Source: Hermatobates lingyangjiaoensis (taxonomy: Eukaryota > Arthropoda > Insecta > Hemiptera > Hermatobatidae). Taken from it: a stretch of 64,000 bases of DNA. The stretch covers positions 6,141,001-6,205,000 of the forward strand of contig JAPFBL010000068.1 of assembly GCA_026182355.1 (NCBI GenBank), written 5' to 3'. The stretch's first letter is position 1. Each line of letters opens with the position of its first letter. The position numbers and the translations under genes are program-made. Below the pieces are notes generated by a model. It was given only the letters and a program-made list of their open reading frames with translations. It ran no database searches and had not been told where the DNA came from. Below, one piece after another: positions 22,563-34,300 of the stretch.

Positions 22563-23805
22563 TATTTTAAATTTGCAACCATATATATTATACATATTTA
22601 TAAGTATTCTGATATTGCTCTATTCAATTGGTAACCTACCGTAATAACGATGAATTGTCCCTTCCAAGTGACATGTCAGCCATAATGGTACGCACGAAAT
22701 TTCAATTTATACATATTATCTGCCATAAGTGGTTTATATTTTTATGCATTTTATATAATAAATTGTTATTATTTCTTCATGAATTCTTTTAAAAATCTAA
22801 ATGTCAATTGGTATCTTTAGTTATACATTGATAATTATTGTTTTAGTTGATGTAAAATAACAAAATTTGGCAAGTATATTAGGTTGCTCTTATTCCAAGT
22901 AGAGTTTTGCATGTTAAGGCAATGTGGACTCTTCTAAGATACCAAATTTGATTCCAGTGGTATTGCATAATAATTTGTGATAGATGCCATATGCAAGGTT
23001 TTATTATTCTACTCTTTACAATCTGGCAGGAAAAATATTTCCTGAGTTCACAAAGTGTGCTAAAATGCATTGTGTTTATGATTCAATTTTGCCAAAAAAC
23101 TGTGCAGTTCATCCTTCTATAAGGAGCTAATTTTGTGCTTAAGTTGATTATGATCCGTCAAGCATTTGTCCTCTAACGTATTTAAAACCTTGTAGATTCA
23201 ATATTTGACCCTGTTAACAAAACTAAAAATTATTTTTTTGAATAATTACTAACTTTTCAGTTGATGGTAATATTAATTTCATATTAATTGCGAACTTACA
23301 GAAAAATTGGGGCAGTTATGTAAAATAAATATAACTTTTCTCAGAAAAATATATCAAAATTCGTTTCAATTTTGTCTCATAAAATGGTCAATCACCTGGA
23401 AAGTTCCATTTTTAATGCTAATAAAAAGAAATAATAGTAGTGTTTGTTATATAGTATGTGTGCAGGTATAATTTATAGTGAAGTGAATTGATAAATGAAC
23501 ACATGTTTGGCTCAAATGTATATTTCGTTGAAGTTTAAGTGAATGTAAATAACATATTATTCAAAGGAGAGTCGATTCATACTGCAGCATAAAATCTGCA
23601 ACCAACGAAGTGTAATCAATGAGAAATATTCTGAGTGGCTCTTACAACCACATCAGTTCCATGATTTATTAAATTCTGAAGTTGACTTAGTTTAGCTATA
23701 TTTCAAAAATGGATAATATTATTCTTATATAATGATTGTAGTTAGTTTTATTTCAATATTATTATTATTATTATAAAATTTGCATGTTTTATGACAACTA
23801 TTATT
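22563..23805. other. AT-rich DNA, nothing recognised
   Basis: No element boundary or coding frame is recognised. Confidence 0.5.
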
Positions 23806-25438
23806 ACTTTACTATAAGTAAAGTATAGTGATCGTGAAAAAATTCGATCTCGAGATTTTGACGGAATTACATGTTTTGAGGTCCCAGAAGTCGTTTTATG
23901 AAGTTTTTACGATGATGTCTGTGTGTGTGTGGGTGGGTGGGTGGGTGGGTGGGTGCGTGTGTTAGCATTGCTTGTTACCACGCTACGGTCCAGAATCTTT
24001 GATGGATCAAGTTGATATTTTACACAAAAATGGGCCCTATTTAGACGAAGATCCCTATTGTTTGGGAAGAATTATGCATGATGGGAAAGTCACTTCTTTT
24101 GCCAAAAACCGTTTTTTTTTAAACATTTATTTCTACTAAACTGATAACCCTAGAGTTTTGAGATTTTGACATTATCTTTGAGGTTACAAATGGAACAAAC
24201 GAAAAATATATTCAGAATTTCAAATCAACAGAAAATATTTTTTTTTCAATAAAATGTAAAAATTTTGACTTATAAATCAATCTCAAACCTTGTGAGAGCG
24301 ATACAAGCCATACTGTTTGACGGACAAGAATGAAACTATGCCTATAAATAGAACATTATATGGACAATGAGTTGAGATATTTTTTTCTAAAATTACATTC
24401 GCTAAAGGGGCGTTAGAGTGCGATTTGTGTTTTCAGAAAATGTTTTTTTGACGCTAAATGGCTCGTTAAAAAATTATGAAAATTTGACCAAAAATGGAAC
24501 AAAACATTAGCAATGCATAAAAAAAAATCATGAAGTTTCAATTACGGAAAAGAGCAATAACGATATAAAAACTCTTTGTTTATCCTAGACTAAGAGATCA
24601 CCTGCTATACTTGTCGAATTTTTTGTATTTTTTTACATTGTTTACATTGACTTAGAAATTTTTTGAGCGAATCCACTGAGATAAAATTGATGTTTCTAAT
24701 GGAAAAATGAAAATATATTATTGACTTATAAGAGATGTAAGAGGAATAATATTGTGCAGGTAAATGATAACACTCATTAAAAAAAAAATCGTATATATGT
24801 TATTTGACAAAGGGGAAGGAAAATGATCTTATTAAATACTAAGAAGCCATAAAATTTCCAGTATAATAATTCTGTTAAAAACCAAAAATGTAAAAGATAA
24901 TTCAAAATATAAATCTTTCGTTTAGAGATTAATAACTGTAATTATCGTACATCTTTAATTAACAAATCATCTTAAAACAACATTTTCTTCGCTGTTTAAG
25001 ATGTTTTTCAGAGAAAAAAAGGGTATTTTACTGTTTCAAATTTGAAAATTTTACATTAATATTCAATGTAGAAGGATGTTAAGTAAACGATGTAAGAAAT
25101 CTACTGGCTATTTGAACAATAGCCATGTTCTCTTGTAGGATAATATTTCGTTTCAAGAAATGTTCACATTGGTTTTTCAAAAATGATATTACTGCTGTAG
25201 TTATACTAATGAAATTATTTGCAAATAATAAATTATTTGTGATGTACAAAAATAAGCTTATAAATTGATATGTCCTTCAATCACTATCTGTACTACCTCA
25301 CGAATGCAATGCTAATAATTATATCCCATTTAGATATTTATGTTATGCTTAAATGATACGTTATGTTTTATATACTCAAGAAATTTGACATTGAGTTACT
25401 TATAGTAAAGTAGAGTGTAGGCCACTCCAGATTTTTTT
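23806..25438 (+). mobile_element. Full-length copy of an unidentified ~1.63 kb repeat family
   Basis: The left end is ACTTTACTATAAGTAAAGTA, itself a hairpin (8-bp arms, ATA loop). The right end is ACTTATAGTAAAGTAG..GTAGGCCACTCCAGATTTTT. CTTTACTATAAG at the left end (23808-23819) is inverted as CTTATAGTAAAG at the right end. Interior landmarks are GATCTCGAGATTTTGACGG near 23849-23867, TGATGGATCAAGTTGATATT (24000-24019), TTGACGCTAAATGGCTCGTT (24448-24467) and CACCTGCTATACTTGTCGAA. A GGGT microsatellite occupies 23932-23955. There is no long open frame. It is probably a non-autonomous DNA element, class unknown. Confidence 0.7.
23922..23956. repeat. (GT)n(GGGT)n microsatellite
   Basis: The GT run is followed by six GGGT units. 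The run is G-rich on the plus strand and is specific to this copy of the repeat family. Confidence 0.9.
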
Positions 25439-25502
25439 AGTAAGTTTTTTGATTAGATATCTTTTACATAATGTTTGCCAAACTCTATTTCAGCTTCAAA
25501 GA

Positions 25503-25516
25503 GTGTGTGTGTGTGT

Positions 25517-25582
<66 letters not shown>
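25503..25582. repeat. (GT)n(GA)n microsatellite
   Basis: About seven GT units are followed by some 30 GA units with one AAAG interruption. The Arg-Glu repeat frame that crosses it (25449-25652) is not a gene. Confidence 0.95.
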
Positions 25583-25586
<4 letters not shown>

Positions 25587-25589
25587 CAG

Positions 25590-26095
25590 AGACTACTACC
25601 AATATACTTAAACTTTGCGGAGTTGTGCTCAGATATCAAATTTAAACTGTGACCACTAGTGGCTGTTGTCACGGAGGTGTACTGTCTCTCTGATTGTGCT
25701 GCTTAGTTGTGGATAACCTATTGGTTACTATAAATGATCATATGCAGGAATATGCTAGTAATAATGGTTATTATTAGATGAGGAATCATTGACGGCACTG
25801 CCTTTAATCCTACGAATTGTTAAAAGATTGATAAACGAGTACAGCCTGCTTATAAATCCAGATGAAACAGTTTCTTATACTTTTCACAAGTAAAAAGAAT
25901 GGAGGTCTAAAAAATTTTTTCATTAAAAATACTAAGCTACCCCTCTCAGAAGTACGCAAATATTTTGGAATCTCCTTAGATTAAGGACTGAACTGGAAAA
26001 GGAACGTAATAAATACATTGTCACTGAAGTAATGTTCTACTGTAAGTGGTTCCTTGGTAGGGCACACGGGATCCTAATCCCAAGTCTATACTTTC
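25590..26095 (+). pseudogene. Jockey-like LINE reverse transcriptase, decayed fragment
   Basis: Across shifting frames the plus strand spells the reverse-transcriptase core in the right order. GCCHGGVLS (from 25662; family motif GCPQGGVLSP) is followed by VDNLLVTINDH and EYASNNG, where the catalytic YADD should be. Then come LLINPDETVSYTF (family: LSINPDKT) and KLPLSEVRKYFGISLD (family: KYLGVTLD), ending GLNWKRNVIN. These elements copy their RNA at the target site using the YADD aspartates. Here the aspartates are lost and stops and frameshifts are present, so it is inactive. About one-sixth of a typical ORF2 remains. Confidence 0.8.
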
Positions 26096-26189
26096 CCCTG
26101 AAAACCCACCATAACATAATTTTAGTGGAAAATCCTCTATTTTAGAAATTGTGCAATCAGTTAATAAGTGGTTTCAAATAATTGTAAAA

Positions 26190-26345
26190 ATTGAATGAAT
26201 GTTGTTATAATGAATTTGTATGTGGAAATTGTTAATGGTACCAATATATTCATCTGAATATTTACGGCAACGATTTGGAGCCGAACAGAGTTTTGTGGTT
26301 GTGAGACTTGCCTGTGAAGATTTCTTTGCGATTACCATAAACAAT
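26190..26345 (-). repeat. Duplicated coding-like segment, copy 1
   Basis: On the minus strand this block and 28795-28915 are about 75% similar by eye. In one shared frame both read Y-x-NRKEIFTG....HK and end at GCC|GTAAATAT, a possible splice donor. The larger open frame here (26174-26449, starting MFVFPDLEG) uses another frame. No family is recognised. Confidence 0.35.
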
Positions 26346-26449
26346 TTTTGGGGTGAAAAAGGGAATATGGGTTGACCATAGGAACAAGTGGTTCTCTCAA
26401 TGGCCATCTGAACCCATGTCACTCCTTCAAGATCCGGAAATACAAACAA

Positions 26450-28230
26450 TATACAAATGTTATTTCAATTAAATCTTCGTAAAAAAAGAATGTGATATAT
26501 TAAGAAATAATAAAAGACAAATATTAAATAAAATTTGAAATTTAAAAAGAAATGGAATTTAACTGAATTTCATTATAAAGGAATGTAACTTGATTTTATT
26601 TATATAGAAAAGTGTATTTTACAATTTTGCTATTTTTTTGTGATTTTTACACTAGATATATAAACATATTATATATTAATGTAAATTATTGGAATTTCCG
26701 TTACAATTTTTTTGTTAAAAATAATGAAAATTCTTTAGTAATAGAGTACTACTGTTAATTTTTTGTTGTTTACCTGAGCAAAACCGAAGCAGGCTGATAT
26801 CACTTCATTAAAATTCCTTGCTTTGCACACTAATTTATGCTGATATTACCATATGGTAATTGCAAGTAATTAGCCCTAAACCATGCAATGATATACTTGT
26901 AATTATTAATTATAACAAATATATAACATACATATATTGAATTATTAATAAATTTAATATATAAATTTATTACATTGTTATTATTATCATTATATAATTG
27001 ATAATTATATAATTTCATATAATTAGATATTATATAATTATAATTCATTTAATATATTGGACTATAAATATAAATTTAAATAAATTTATTTATAAATAAG
27101 ACTAATTTTTCTTATATTTTCTATATTATGTTCTGGCACCCTAGGATACTATTTTTGCACCTAATGGACCTGATTGTAATGATAAGTATAAATGCTCTAA
27201 CAAAACCACCTGATGTAGTTTTAACTGCCTGGTCCTACGACGGAAAGCCTTCCCCAATAATCCCTTTCAACACGATTCATCGCCTGTTAGAATTTAAATG
27301 ACTTCATTTTTCATACCACACTCTTCTCTATTTCTTTGTTTTTTTTTTTTAAATTTCCAACTTCTTTCCTTAAACAGTTAAAGGCTATAGCATTTTTCGT
27401 TTCTATTAAAAAAAAGTGGAAACTATTTAAAATTATGTGTCAAGGTCTCTTTTGTAAATGATACAAAAGGATTTTGTGCAAAACACTGTGTATTCGATAA
27501 TCTGAAAGACCCAGCACACGTCTGAAATAGAAAAATGTTAAGTACAATCATGTGTGACCTACACTAGTTTTTTGGTAAATTGTCGAACAAGACTGGTGAA
27601 GTACCCAATTAATTAGACAATGCTTAAAATTGGAACCTTTTTTAGATTCAAATAGTCAAAAAAAATATTAATGCAAGTGAGTACATTTGTATATGGGTAC
27701 AAAGTACCTAAATAAACAAAGATATATTTTTGCACTATATTGATATTGAAACATAAAAATATAATAAACCAATGTTTTTCAAGGTTTGGAAGAGATACAT
27801 ATAACTTAAAAAAAATCTTTTTTGGGTTTGATTTTACTAAAGCGATATTTTATGAATTTACAAAACTATCTTTTAGATAGAAGAATAATTATTTAAAATA
27901 ATTTTATGAACGTTAAATTATTCTTCCTCAATTGTTGTTTAATGGTTTAAAGTTATTTAAAATAAATTCTATATACCTAAATAAATATGTTTGCTTTTAA
28001 TGTATAATTCATTAATTTAAATTTATAAAGCTGTAATGCTGCAATAAATGATTATAACAAGAAATTGTAGTAAATATGTTATAAATTGCATTGTCTGTAT
28101 GGTTTGTTTGTGTTTACTGAAATAGAAGTTGGAACTTGTTGAATCAGGAGTGGCATAGATCTATTTATACATCTTTAAGACAACTTGTGAAGGAGATGAA
28201 CAACAAACGGCACTGATTAATTAGGTTAGG
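26450..28230. other. AT-rich DNA, no gene recognised
   Basis: 26880-27110 is extremely AT-rich (ATATAATTA-type simple sequence). No element boundary or convincing frame is recognised. Confidence 0.5.
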
Positions 28231-28360
28231 TGTCACAAAAGGAAATTAAACACCCAATCGGCTTGAACCAGTCAGCCCGATGCATTTAGACCGCTTCTCT
28301 TACTGAATGGAGAACTCGGCTGAGGTTACAGCGAAGTCTCGCAGACGAGGGGACCAGCAA
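28231..28360 (-). repeat. Possible tRNA-derived SINE remnant
   Basis: On the minus strand CAGCCGAGTTC (28322-28312) weakly resembles box A, and GGTTCAAGCC (28269-28260) resembles box B. They are about 53 nt apart and lie in a block richer in G+C than its flanks. No tRNA fold or oligo-A/T tail was confirmed. Confidence 0.3.
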
Positions 28361-28794
28361 TATGTATAAATGAATCGACAAAGACCAGGCTACCTTCCTT
28401 GAGTACGCAAATTTCAAAGTGAATTATAACAATCTAATAAAAGGATTTATAGGCTACAGATAATTAGAAATATAATTTGACGTACTCCAGCATTGTGAGT
28501 CTGGGACTCAATCAGATAATAATTGTTGTAATTGAAAAAGCAAAAAAAATATACATTTCAATTGAAATATATGTCCAAAAAAAGATAACAGAATAATGCG
28601 TTCTATATTGAAATATTAAAATTTCATGCGATTAGAAAAATAAATTAATGGAGGAGAATTAACTGTTTTGATGATAAGTATTGAAGTAATTTGAGCCAAT
28701 ATCATACGTCTTTAGTTGATCATTGCAATATATACACAGTATATACATATAATTTATACATGTTATATATTCCTATTCTTTACTCATAAATTTA

Positions 28795-28915
28795 GTGAAA
28801 TTTGGTTTTCACAGTTCCAATATATTTGCCTGCATATTTACGGCATCCATTTGCAAACCAACTTACTTTTGTGTTTTTGAAACTCTCCAGTAAAAATTTC
28901 TTTGCGATTATCATA
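28795..28915 (-). repeat. Duplicated coding-like segment, copy 2
   Basis: Partner of 26190-26345. The minus-strand frame reads YDNRKEIFTGEFQKHK before GCC|GTAAATATGC. Similarity to copy 1 stops soon after on both sides. Confidence 0.35.
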
Positions 28916-29189
28916 TCAATAATTTATGCTAACTCCAATCTATATATCTTCAGTTGATTTGCAAATAATATGTATGAACCATTGTTGTTATTCTTTTGTG
29001 CTAAAACTGTAAATGAAGGTAATGTATGAACATAGTAGGTGTCTAAAAATATTAAACAATATAATTATTGAGCTGAAATATGAAATTGGTGATCAGCAAT
29101 TACCAGCAGCAAGACCAATTTCTTTTTGTAAAAGATATTTTATTGAAAATTTCAGTATGACTGTGAACGATATCTTTGTCTACAAGAGT

Positions 29190-29650
29190 TAACAACAAGA
29201 TCGTGCTTGACTATTTCTTCCTGAAGTCGTTTTTCTTGCACTTACTTGCTGTAACCTTTTGTTCCCTTTCCTTGACTTTTATATCTTTTCAAATTCTTCT
29301 GTATTCTTTCTTCCATTCCCACATAAGGTGTTGTTTACCACACGAAGACCATTTGCTTTGGTTGAATGATCTTGGTTTTAGTTCTAAATTTCTTATTGAA
29401 GTTTAAGCACTGATTTATTTTCTACCTGTTTACTGTGAAGTTCAAACTGGTCCAGAGACGGTTGGAGACTCTGGAGAGTCTGCAACCGTCTCTGGACCAG
29501 TGCGCTTGGTTTCCCTCTCTTATCTCTCCTGAAGACGGTTCAAACCGAAAATTAGAGACTGCAAGTGTGTTCTTTTGATTTTTCCATGTTTTTTTTCTAT
29601 ATTGAACTATATTTGTCCGTTTTGGATCGTATTTCCAACGAAAAAGTGTA
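29190..29650 (+). mobile_element. Penelope-like tail fragments with a long hairpin
   Basis: 29190-29430 holds the pyrimidine-rich leader and an eroded GAAGACC...GGTTGAATGATCTTGG tail. At 29447-29500 follows a hairpin with 25-bp arms (one mismatch) and a TGGA loop. Then comes the single-copy version of the sequence that forms the palindrome at 7366-7641, including CCTGAAGACGGTTCAAACCG (29528-29547). It ends near the (AT)n run at 29649-29694. Confidence 0.6.

Positions 29651-29694
<44 letters not shown>
29649..29694. repeat. (AT)n microsatellite
   Basis: A long AT run separates two Penelope-like tail fragments. Similar short AT runs sit at the ends of the other tails (29828-29841, 30217-30232, 30538-30552). 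Confidence 0.95.
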
Positions 29695-29697
<3 letters not shown>

Positions 29698-29841
29698 TAA
29701 TAATCAAACCACAATATGAAATGGGAAAACAAGATTAAGATCTTTCAACCGTAACTAGTGGTCTTTGTCATAGTCAAAAACCCAACTGAGTTCTTCAATA
29801 CGCAGTATTATTTTCCTCAATAACACTATATATATATATAA

Positions 29842-30177
29842 AATCAAAATTCGTGCACACCTCACACCTCGTGCACCAGCACTAACTGCGTCTATCGCTT
29901 GGAATGTGTCCAGTGCGGTGCTTTCTATGTTGGCCTTTCCTCCAACATGCTTAGCATCCGCATGACTGGACACAGAGATTCAGTCAGACGACGCAGCAAC
30001 CTGCCTGTTGCTATCCACGCGAATAGCCATGGCCTTACTTTTAATGACTGCTTCACAGTACAAATTCTCAAAATAGTTGCAAAAGATGAGAAAAGGTTAA
30101 CTTTGAGAGCCTCTGAGGAGGCTCACATTTGGTTACTTAATGCTCGCTCCCCACCTGGCCTCAATCTCAAACGTTAG
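29842..30177 (+). pseudogene. Penelope-like element, C-terminal GIY-YIG endonuclease fragment
   Basis: An open frame from 29842 reads NCVYRLECVQCGAFYVGLSS, then RMTGHRDSVRRRSNLPVAIH, NSHGLTFNDC and ARSPPGLNLKR before TAG at 30175. This is the GIY-YIG nuclease layout of Penelope-like retroelements: CxxC in the first strand, YVG as the second half of the signature, then R and H/E positions (RASEEAHIWLL). The nuclease nicks the target for reverse transcription. The usual ATG is absent because the frame is cut off upstream at an AT microsatellite, so the reverse transcriptase is missing. The first signature tyrosine is displaced or replaced. The frame itself has no stops, which suggests a relatively young copy. 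Confidence 0.82.
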
Positions 30178-30178
30178 G

Positions 30179-30211
<33 letters not shown>

Positions 30212-30545
30212 TATTTATATATATATATATATATTTCCCTCACTCTCTTTCTCCTCTTCCTCTTCGCCACTTCTGTCCTCCTTTCTACCTTTTCCCGACT
30301 TATACGGTACGCGTGTTCGCTCGTGGTGGAATGGTGTCGTTCACGGGGGATTAGCCTGCAGCTCCTCGAGCTACTACAACTGGTGACCGCCGCCTGGAGC
30401 CCCCAGTAGCCCTCTGCTTGTGCGAGTGGACGCACGTGCCTCTTCCTCTTCCCTTCTTCTCCCTGACGACGAACTTCAGTTCGAAATATCGACCCAATAA
30501 GTTTTCTCGCTTCTTCTATTTGTTGTCTTTTTTCATTTATATATA
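30178..30545 (+). other. 3' untranslated tail of the Penelope-like fragment
   Basis: The stop codon is followed by a 26-nt T run, an AT run, pyrimidine-rich DNA and a GC-rich block (30300-30430). The last part is CTGACGACGAACTTCAGTTC followed by GAAATATCG, a hammerhead-like arrangement. The tail ends at an AT microsatellite at 30538-30552. Open frames on both strands here (30140-30409 and 30211-30555) overlap the tail and are not genes. Confidence 0.6.
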
Positions 30546-30551
30546 TATATA

Positions 30552-30690
30552 TCAATGATCAAACCAAAAGTTAAGATTTTGACTCTGACAAAGACCCTTG
30601 TTACGGTTGAAAGATCTTAGTCTTGTTTTCCCATTTCATATTGAGGTTTGATCATTGATTGTTATTTCACGTGTTTATGTGAAATCTTTT
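30552..30690 (+). repeat. Penelope-like tail fragment between the two GIY-YIG copies
   Basis: Sequence blocks GACTCTGACAAAGACC, GGTTGAAAGATCTTAGTC and TTATTTCACGTGTTTATGTG are as in 17545-17870 (minus). It is flanked by AT runs. Confidence 0.6.
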
Positions 30691-30699
30691 TATATATAA

Positions 30700-31133
30700 A
30701 TGAATATACTAAACAGTCCAAACCGGACAGATAAATAACCGAAAAAAACAAGACATAAAGAAAGAGAACACTTACTAGATCAATATTTTGAACCAAAGTT
30801 CGTCATCAGGAAGAGGGTAAAAGTGAGGAAAAAGAAGTTCAGGATTCAGGTGTGTTCAGAATTCTGGGTGGAAGGCGACTAAGCGTTTTTAAGGAGTAGT
30901 TTCAATTCCAAAGCAATCGTAGCGCTGCAGCCTGATCCACCGTAAACGACACCATTACACCGTTATTGAGCTCAAGTACCGTATAAGAGAAAGTGAAGAG
31001 AGAGAATAAAGATAAAAAAGGGGACAGAAAGAAGGAGAGGATAGTATAGAAGTATAAGAAACCAAATTATAACTTCAATCAACAAACCAATGATAAATAA
31101 TTTAAAAAAAAATAAAAGAAATAAAAAATATTT
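30700..31133 (-). other. 3' tail of the second Penelope-like fragment
   Basis: On the minus strand it runs from after the degraded stop to about 30700. CCTGATGACGAACTTTGGTT (30810-30791) and then CAAAATATTGATC form the same motif as at 30463-30487. The remainder is unassigned non-coding DNA with purine-rich stretches. Confidence 0.5.
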
Positions 31134-31325
31134 AACGTTAAAGGTTTAGGCCAGGTGAGGAGCGGGCATCAAGTAGTCAAATGTTAGCCTCTTCAGAAGC
31201 TCTCAAAGTTAATCTTTTTTCATTGGTGGCTATTGCTTTGAGTATGTGTACTTCATAGCACTCATTGAATGAAAGGCCATGATTGTTAGCATATGCTATA
31301 TGCAGTTCATTCCTTCTGGGGACAA
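31134..31325 (-). pseudogene. Second Penelope-like GIY-YIG fragment
   Basis: Minus strand: RRNELHIAYANNHGLSFNEC, YEVHILKAIATNEKRLTLRA, SEEANI-stop-LLDARSSPGLNL. It is clearly homologous to the C-terminal half of the fragment at 29842-30177 and includes the RASEEA helix. One in-frame stop replaces the tryptophan and another lies near the end. The CxxC and YVG part is missing. It faces the first copy tail to tail. Confidence 0.8.
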
Positions 31326-31330
31326 TATGT

Positions 31331-34300
31331 TTCCAAATTTACTGAGAATTATGAATGTTTTTCTTAGTTCATTTTTTTGACTTTGAAATATTTTTATATA
31401 TTAGTTTAATTGTGAAGCATAACTTTATTTAGATTTAGATATACTTTATTAAATAGGATGCAATGTTTTACATGGAGTAATTTAATGTTACTCTTTGATT
31501 TTTTTGTTCAAGGTTGTTTTTTGTTGTTTGATATATTGATGAACTGGTTATTGTTAGTATTGCAACGTTTCAATCCTCGTAGAATTATCATAAGTATGGT
31601 AAATTATAACACTTCATCTATTATGTTAATAAATATTAGTTTGGTTCATTTCTGACTTTACAAAATAAAGATATATCATAAATAACTCAGGAAGTTAAGG
31701 TAGACTCCTTTAAGACCTTGGGTGAGGTATTGAGTTGTGAACTAAATCTATATAGGTTTCAGTAGAGCTAAGCATGCATTTAGCTGATGAGTACAGGGTG
31801 ATAATCTCATTGGGTTATTTGGTATTACTCTATGTAGATATAGCTATCTGGACTGTAATGTACCTTAATAGACTTGAGTATTGTTACTCTTTTTACAATA
31901 ATATTCCGATAACCATTCAGTTAGTTTACTGGCTCTTTTAGTTATTTTCTTAGACAATTTTTAGATTGGAAGGTCTTTCTATTAGTAGATTATACTTTTG
32001 GTTTATTATTGGAGTGCAGGTATATGCTTGTGTATTTTAGTATAAGAGGAACAACATAGAAAAAAGCTAACAGAATTCACTTCAAAATGTTAAATCCCAT
32101 TATCGTCAGGAGAAAAAAGCCAAGGTTAAATAGCACTCCAGAAATTGAAAACTGTTGAAATAATGCGCTAAATGAAATCAGGATTCATTCACAGAAACAG
32201 ACGAGAGAAGCAATCAACATTTACATTATAAATTTCTTTTTGGGTACAAACAATTAGTCTACATATGTATTATAGTTATATAAGTTTATTATATCAGTAT
32301 TTATATATTTGGTTACATATTATATTTCTTAATAAGAAGTTTTTTCATAGTTTACAAACAAAGTCTAAAAGAAAGACAATTGAAACTGTTGAGGGGAGAT
32401 AAAATAGATTGAGTTGTGATCGTGAAAGAAAGACACAAACCCTAGCCAATGAAAAACCTGAACAAAGGTCTTTAGATTGCATGCAGGAGCTTAATAGAAA
32501 CAGCAATAGACTGTCTCAGTGCACTCTCCCTCAAACCTAACATATTCTTTCAAAAAATTTGACAAGCACATTGTAACTGCAAAAATCATTAAAGATTGGA
32601 ATTACGTTTAAACTACCGAAATACTAAAGACCTTGCACTTCCACCATGTTATGATGTTAATGTACCGGAACATTGTTGCTACGAAGTGAGTGAACAATGG
32701 TATGTTTGTATTTAAATATTTGTTTCATAGAAAAGTAATAATAACTGAGAGATTTAAGTCATTCAGACACAATGGTAAGGTGTGTATCAGTTTTGAGTAA
32801 ACACTCTGCACACTGCCATGATAAACATTTTAAAGAACAAATACTTGTATCTTCTCTTTTACGTCAAAGGAAGCACGACATGTCATGGTAACTGAACGTG
32901 GTCTATATTATTACAAAATACACGCCCATATATCACAAAAGGTTTACTTAACATCAAACAATGTTATCGGCAAAATTTCTTGTTCGCTTTATATACAGGA
33001 GAGTAAATAAAATATTAATATTAAAGAAAAAAAAAGACAAATAACACACAAAAGACATTCTATTTATGTGGTAAAAGGTAGTTTAACATTAAAAAAAACA
33101 TTATAATAATTTAAAATAGTACAACACATTATTCAATTTTTTCTGTCACTAAGGAATTGGTGCATTAAATATTTTTTGCGTCACACTAAAAACTAGCTTG
33201 AAATTAAAGTTTTCAACAGGATCACTTCTTTGCTTAAACTAGTTAATGAAGTCAACCATGAATACATATCAAACTTAAAAATGATTTTTAATATTAGGAA
33301 TTTATTTCAGATTTAAAAAATAATCCTTTTTCACCCTGACAAAGACATTGCGACATTATTATTTTTTCTTATGTATTAAATATATGAACATAACAAGAGA
33401 CTAATGGAAGTTTCTGTTTTTCCTCCCCATCTACGCTGTACAATGCAACTCTTTTATTTTTATTTTCTCTTAATAAAGCAATTTTTTTGTTCATTATTTT
33501 GTAATATTTTACAATAATTACTATTAAATTTATATTGAATTAATTTTTACAAAATATTTTTAAATAAATATAATTATTAAAAAAAATATCCAATTATACA
33601 TATTTACATAAATTGGGTTAAATTTATAATTAAAAGTTAACAGAATGAAACAACTGATGCTCAGTTCGTTGAAAAGTTATTACAAAGAAAGAGTGAACAA
33701 GAATATTTTAGTTGAATTATTCAGATGGAATGACAAATATTACAAATACGTAGGTCTCTAGAATTTTCAAACCAAGATATTTTTTGATTATATACGAGTA
33801 TTTATTTGAATAATATATAAATGTAAATAACGTTGTTTGGTTGAGTCAATCAATTATTACTTTAGACTTTTATTCAACTTTAGGAGTAGAGTGCTCAGTG
33901 ATTGTAGTAATTATGAGATGTCCAATTTTTGAAGAAAATTGTTTAAACAAAATATTATGCTAAACCAAAATTTATTGGATTGTATGATTAAAATTTTGTA
34001 TATCTGTTAGAATAGAATGAATGGAATAAGTTTAATATCATTGCCAGCAAAATAGTTATTAAATACCATGCTTTAAAAAAATGACTAGTTATAAAAATCA
34101 ATGAATCTAGGTATAATACTCTACAATAAATCATATTTACTGAGAATGTTATGTTATTATTTGTTTAAAGGCCACAAAATGCCACTAAATTGTTGATTTA
34201 TAATGAGATATGTATTTCACTTTATTACAGATGGCATAGTAAGTTTGTACCAGGGCTTTTATTAGCATATACCAGAGCCTTTCATCAGACATTTCTAGGC

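Noticed and set aside
25449..25652. 67-codon frame with an Arg-Glu repeat
   Set aside because: It is the translation of a (GT)n(GA)n microsatellite and has no independent support.
26768..26820. Mini-exon candidate on the minus strand ending TTGCTCAG|GTAAAC
   Set aside because: The donor is good, but the upstream acceptor is weak and the ~48-nt exon has no identifiable product or partner exon.
30140..30555. Overlapping frames of 89 (plus) and 114 (minus) codons
   Set aside because: They run through poly-T, AT runs and the GC-rich tail following the Penelope-like stop codon, and show no domain.
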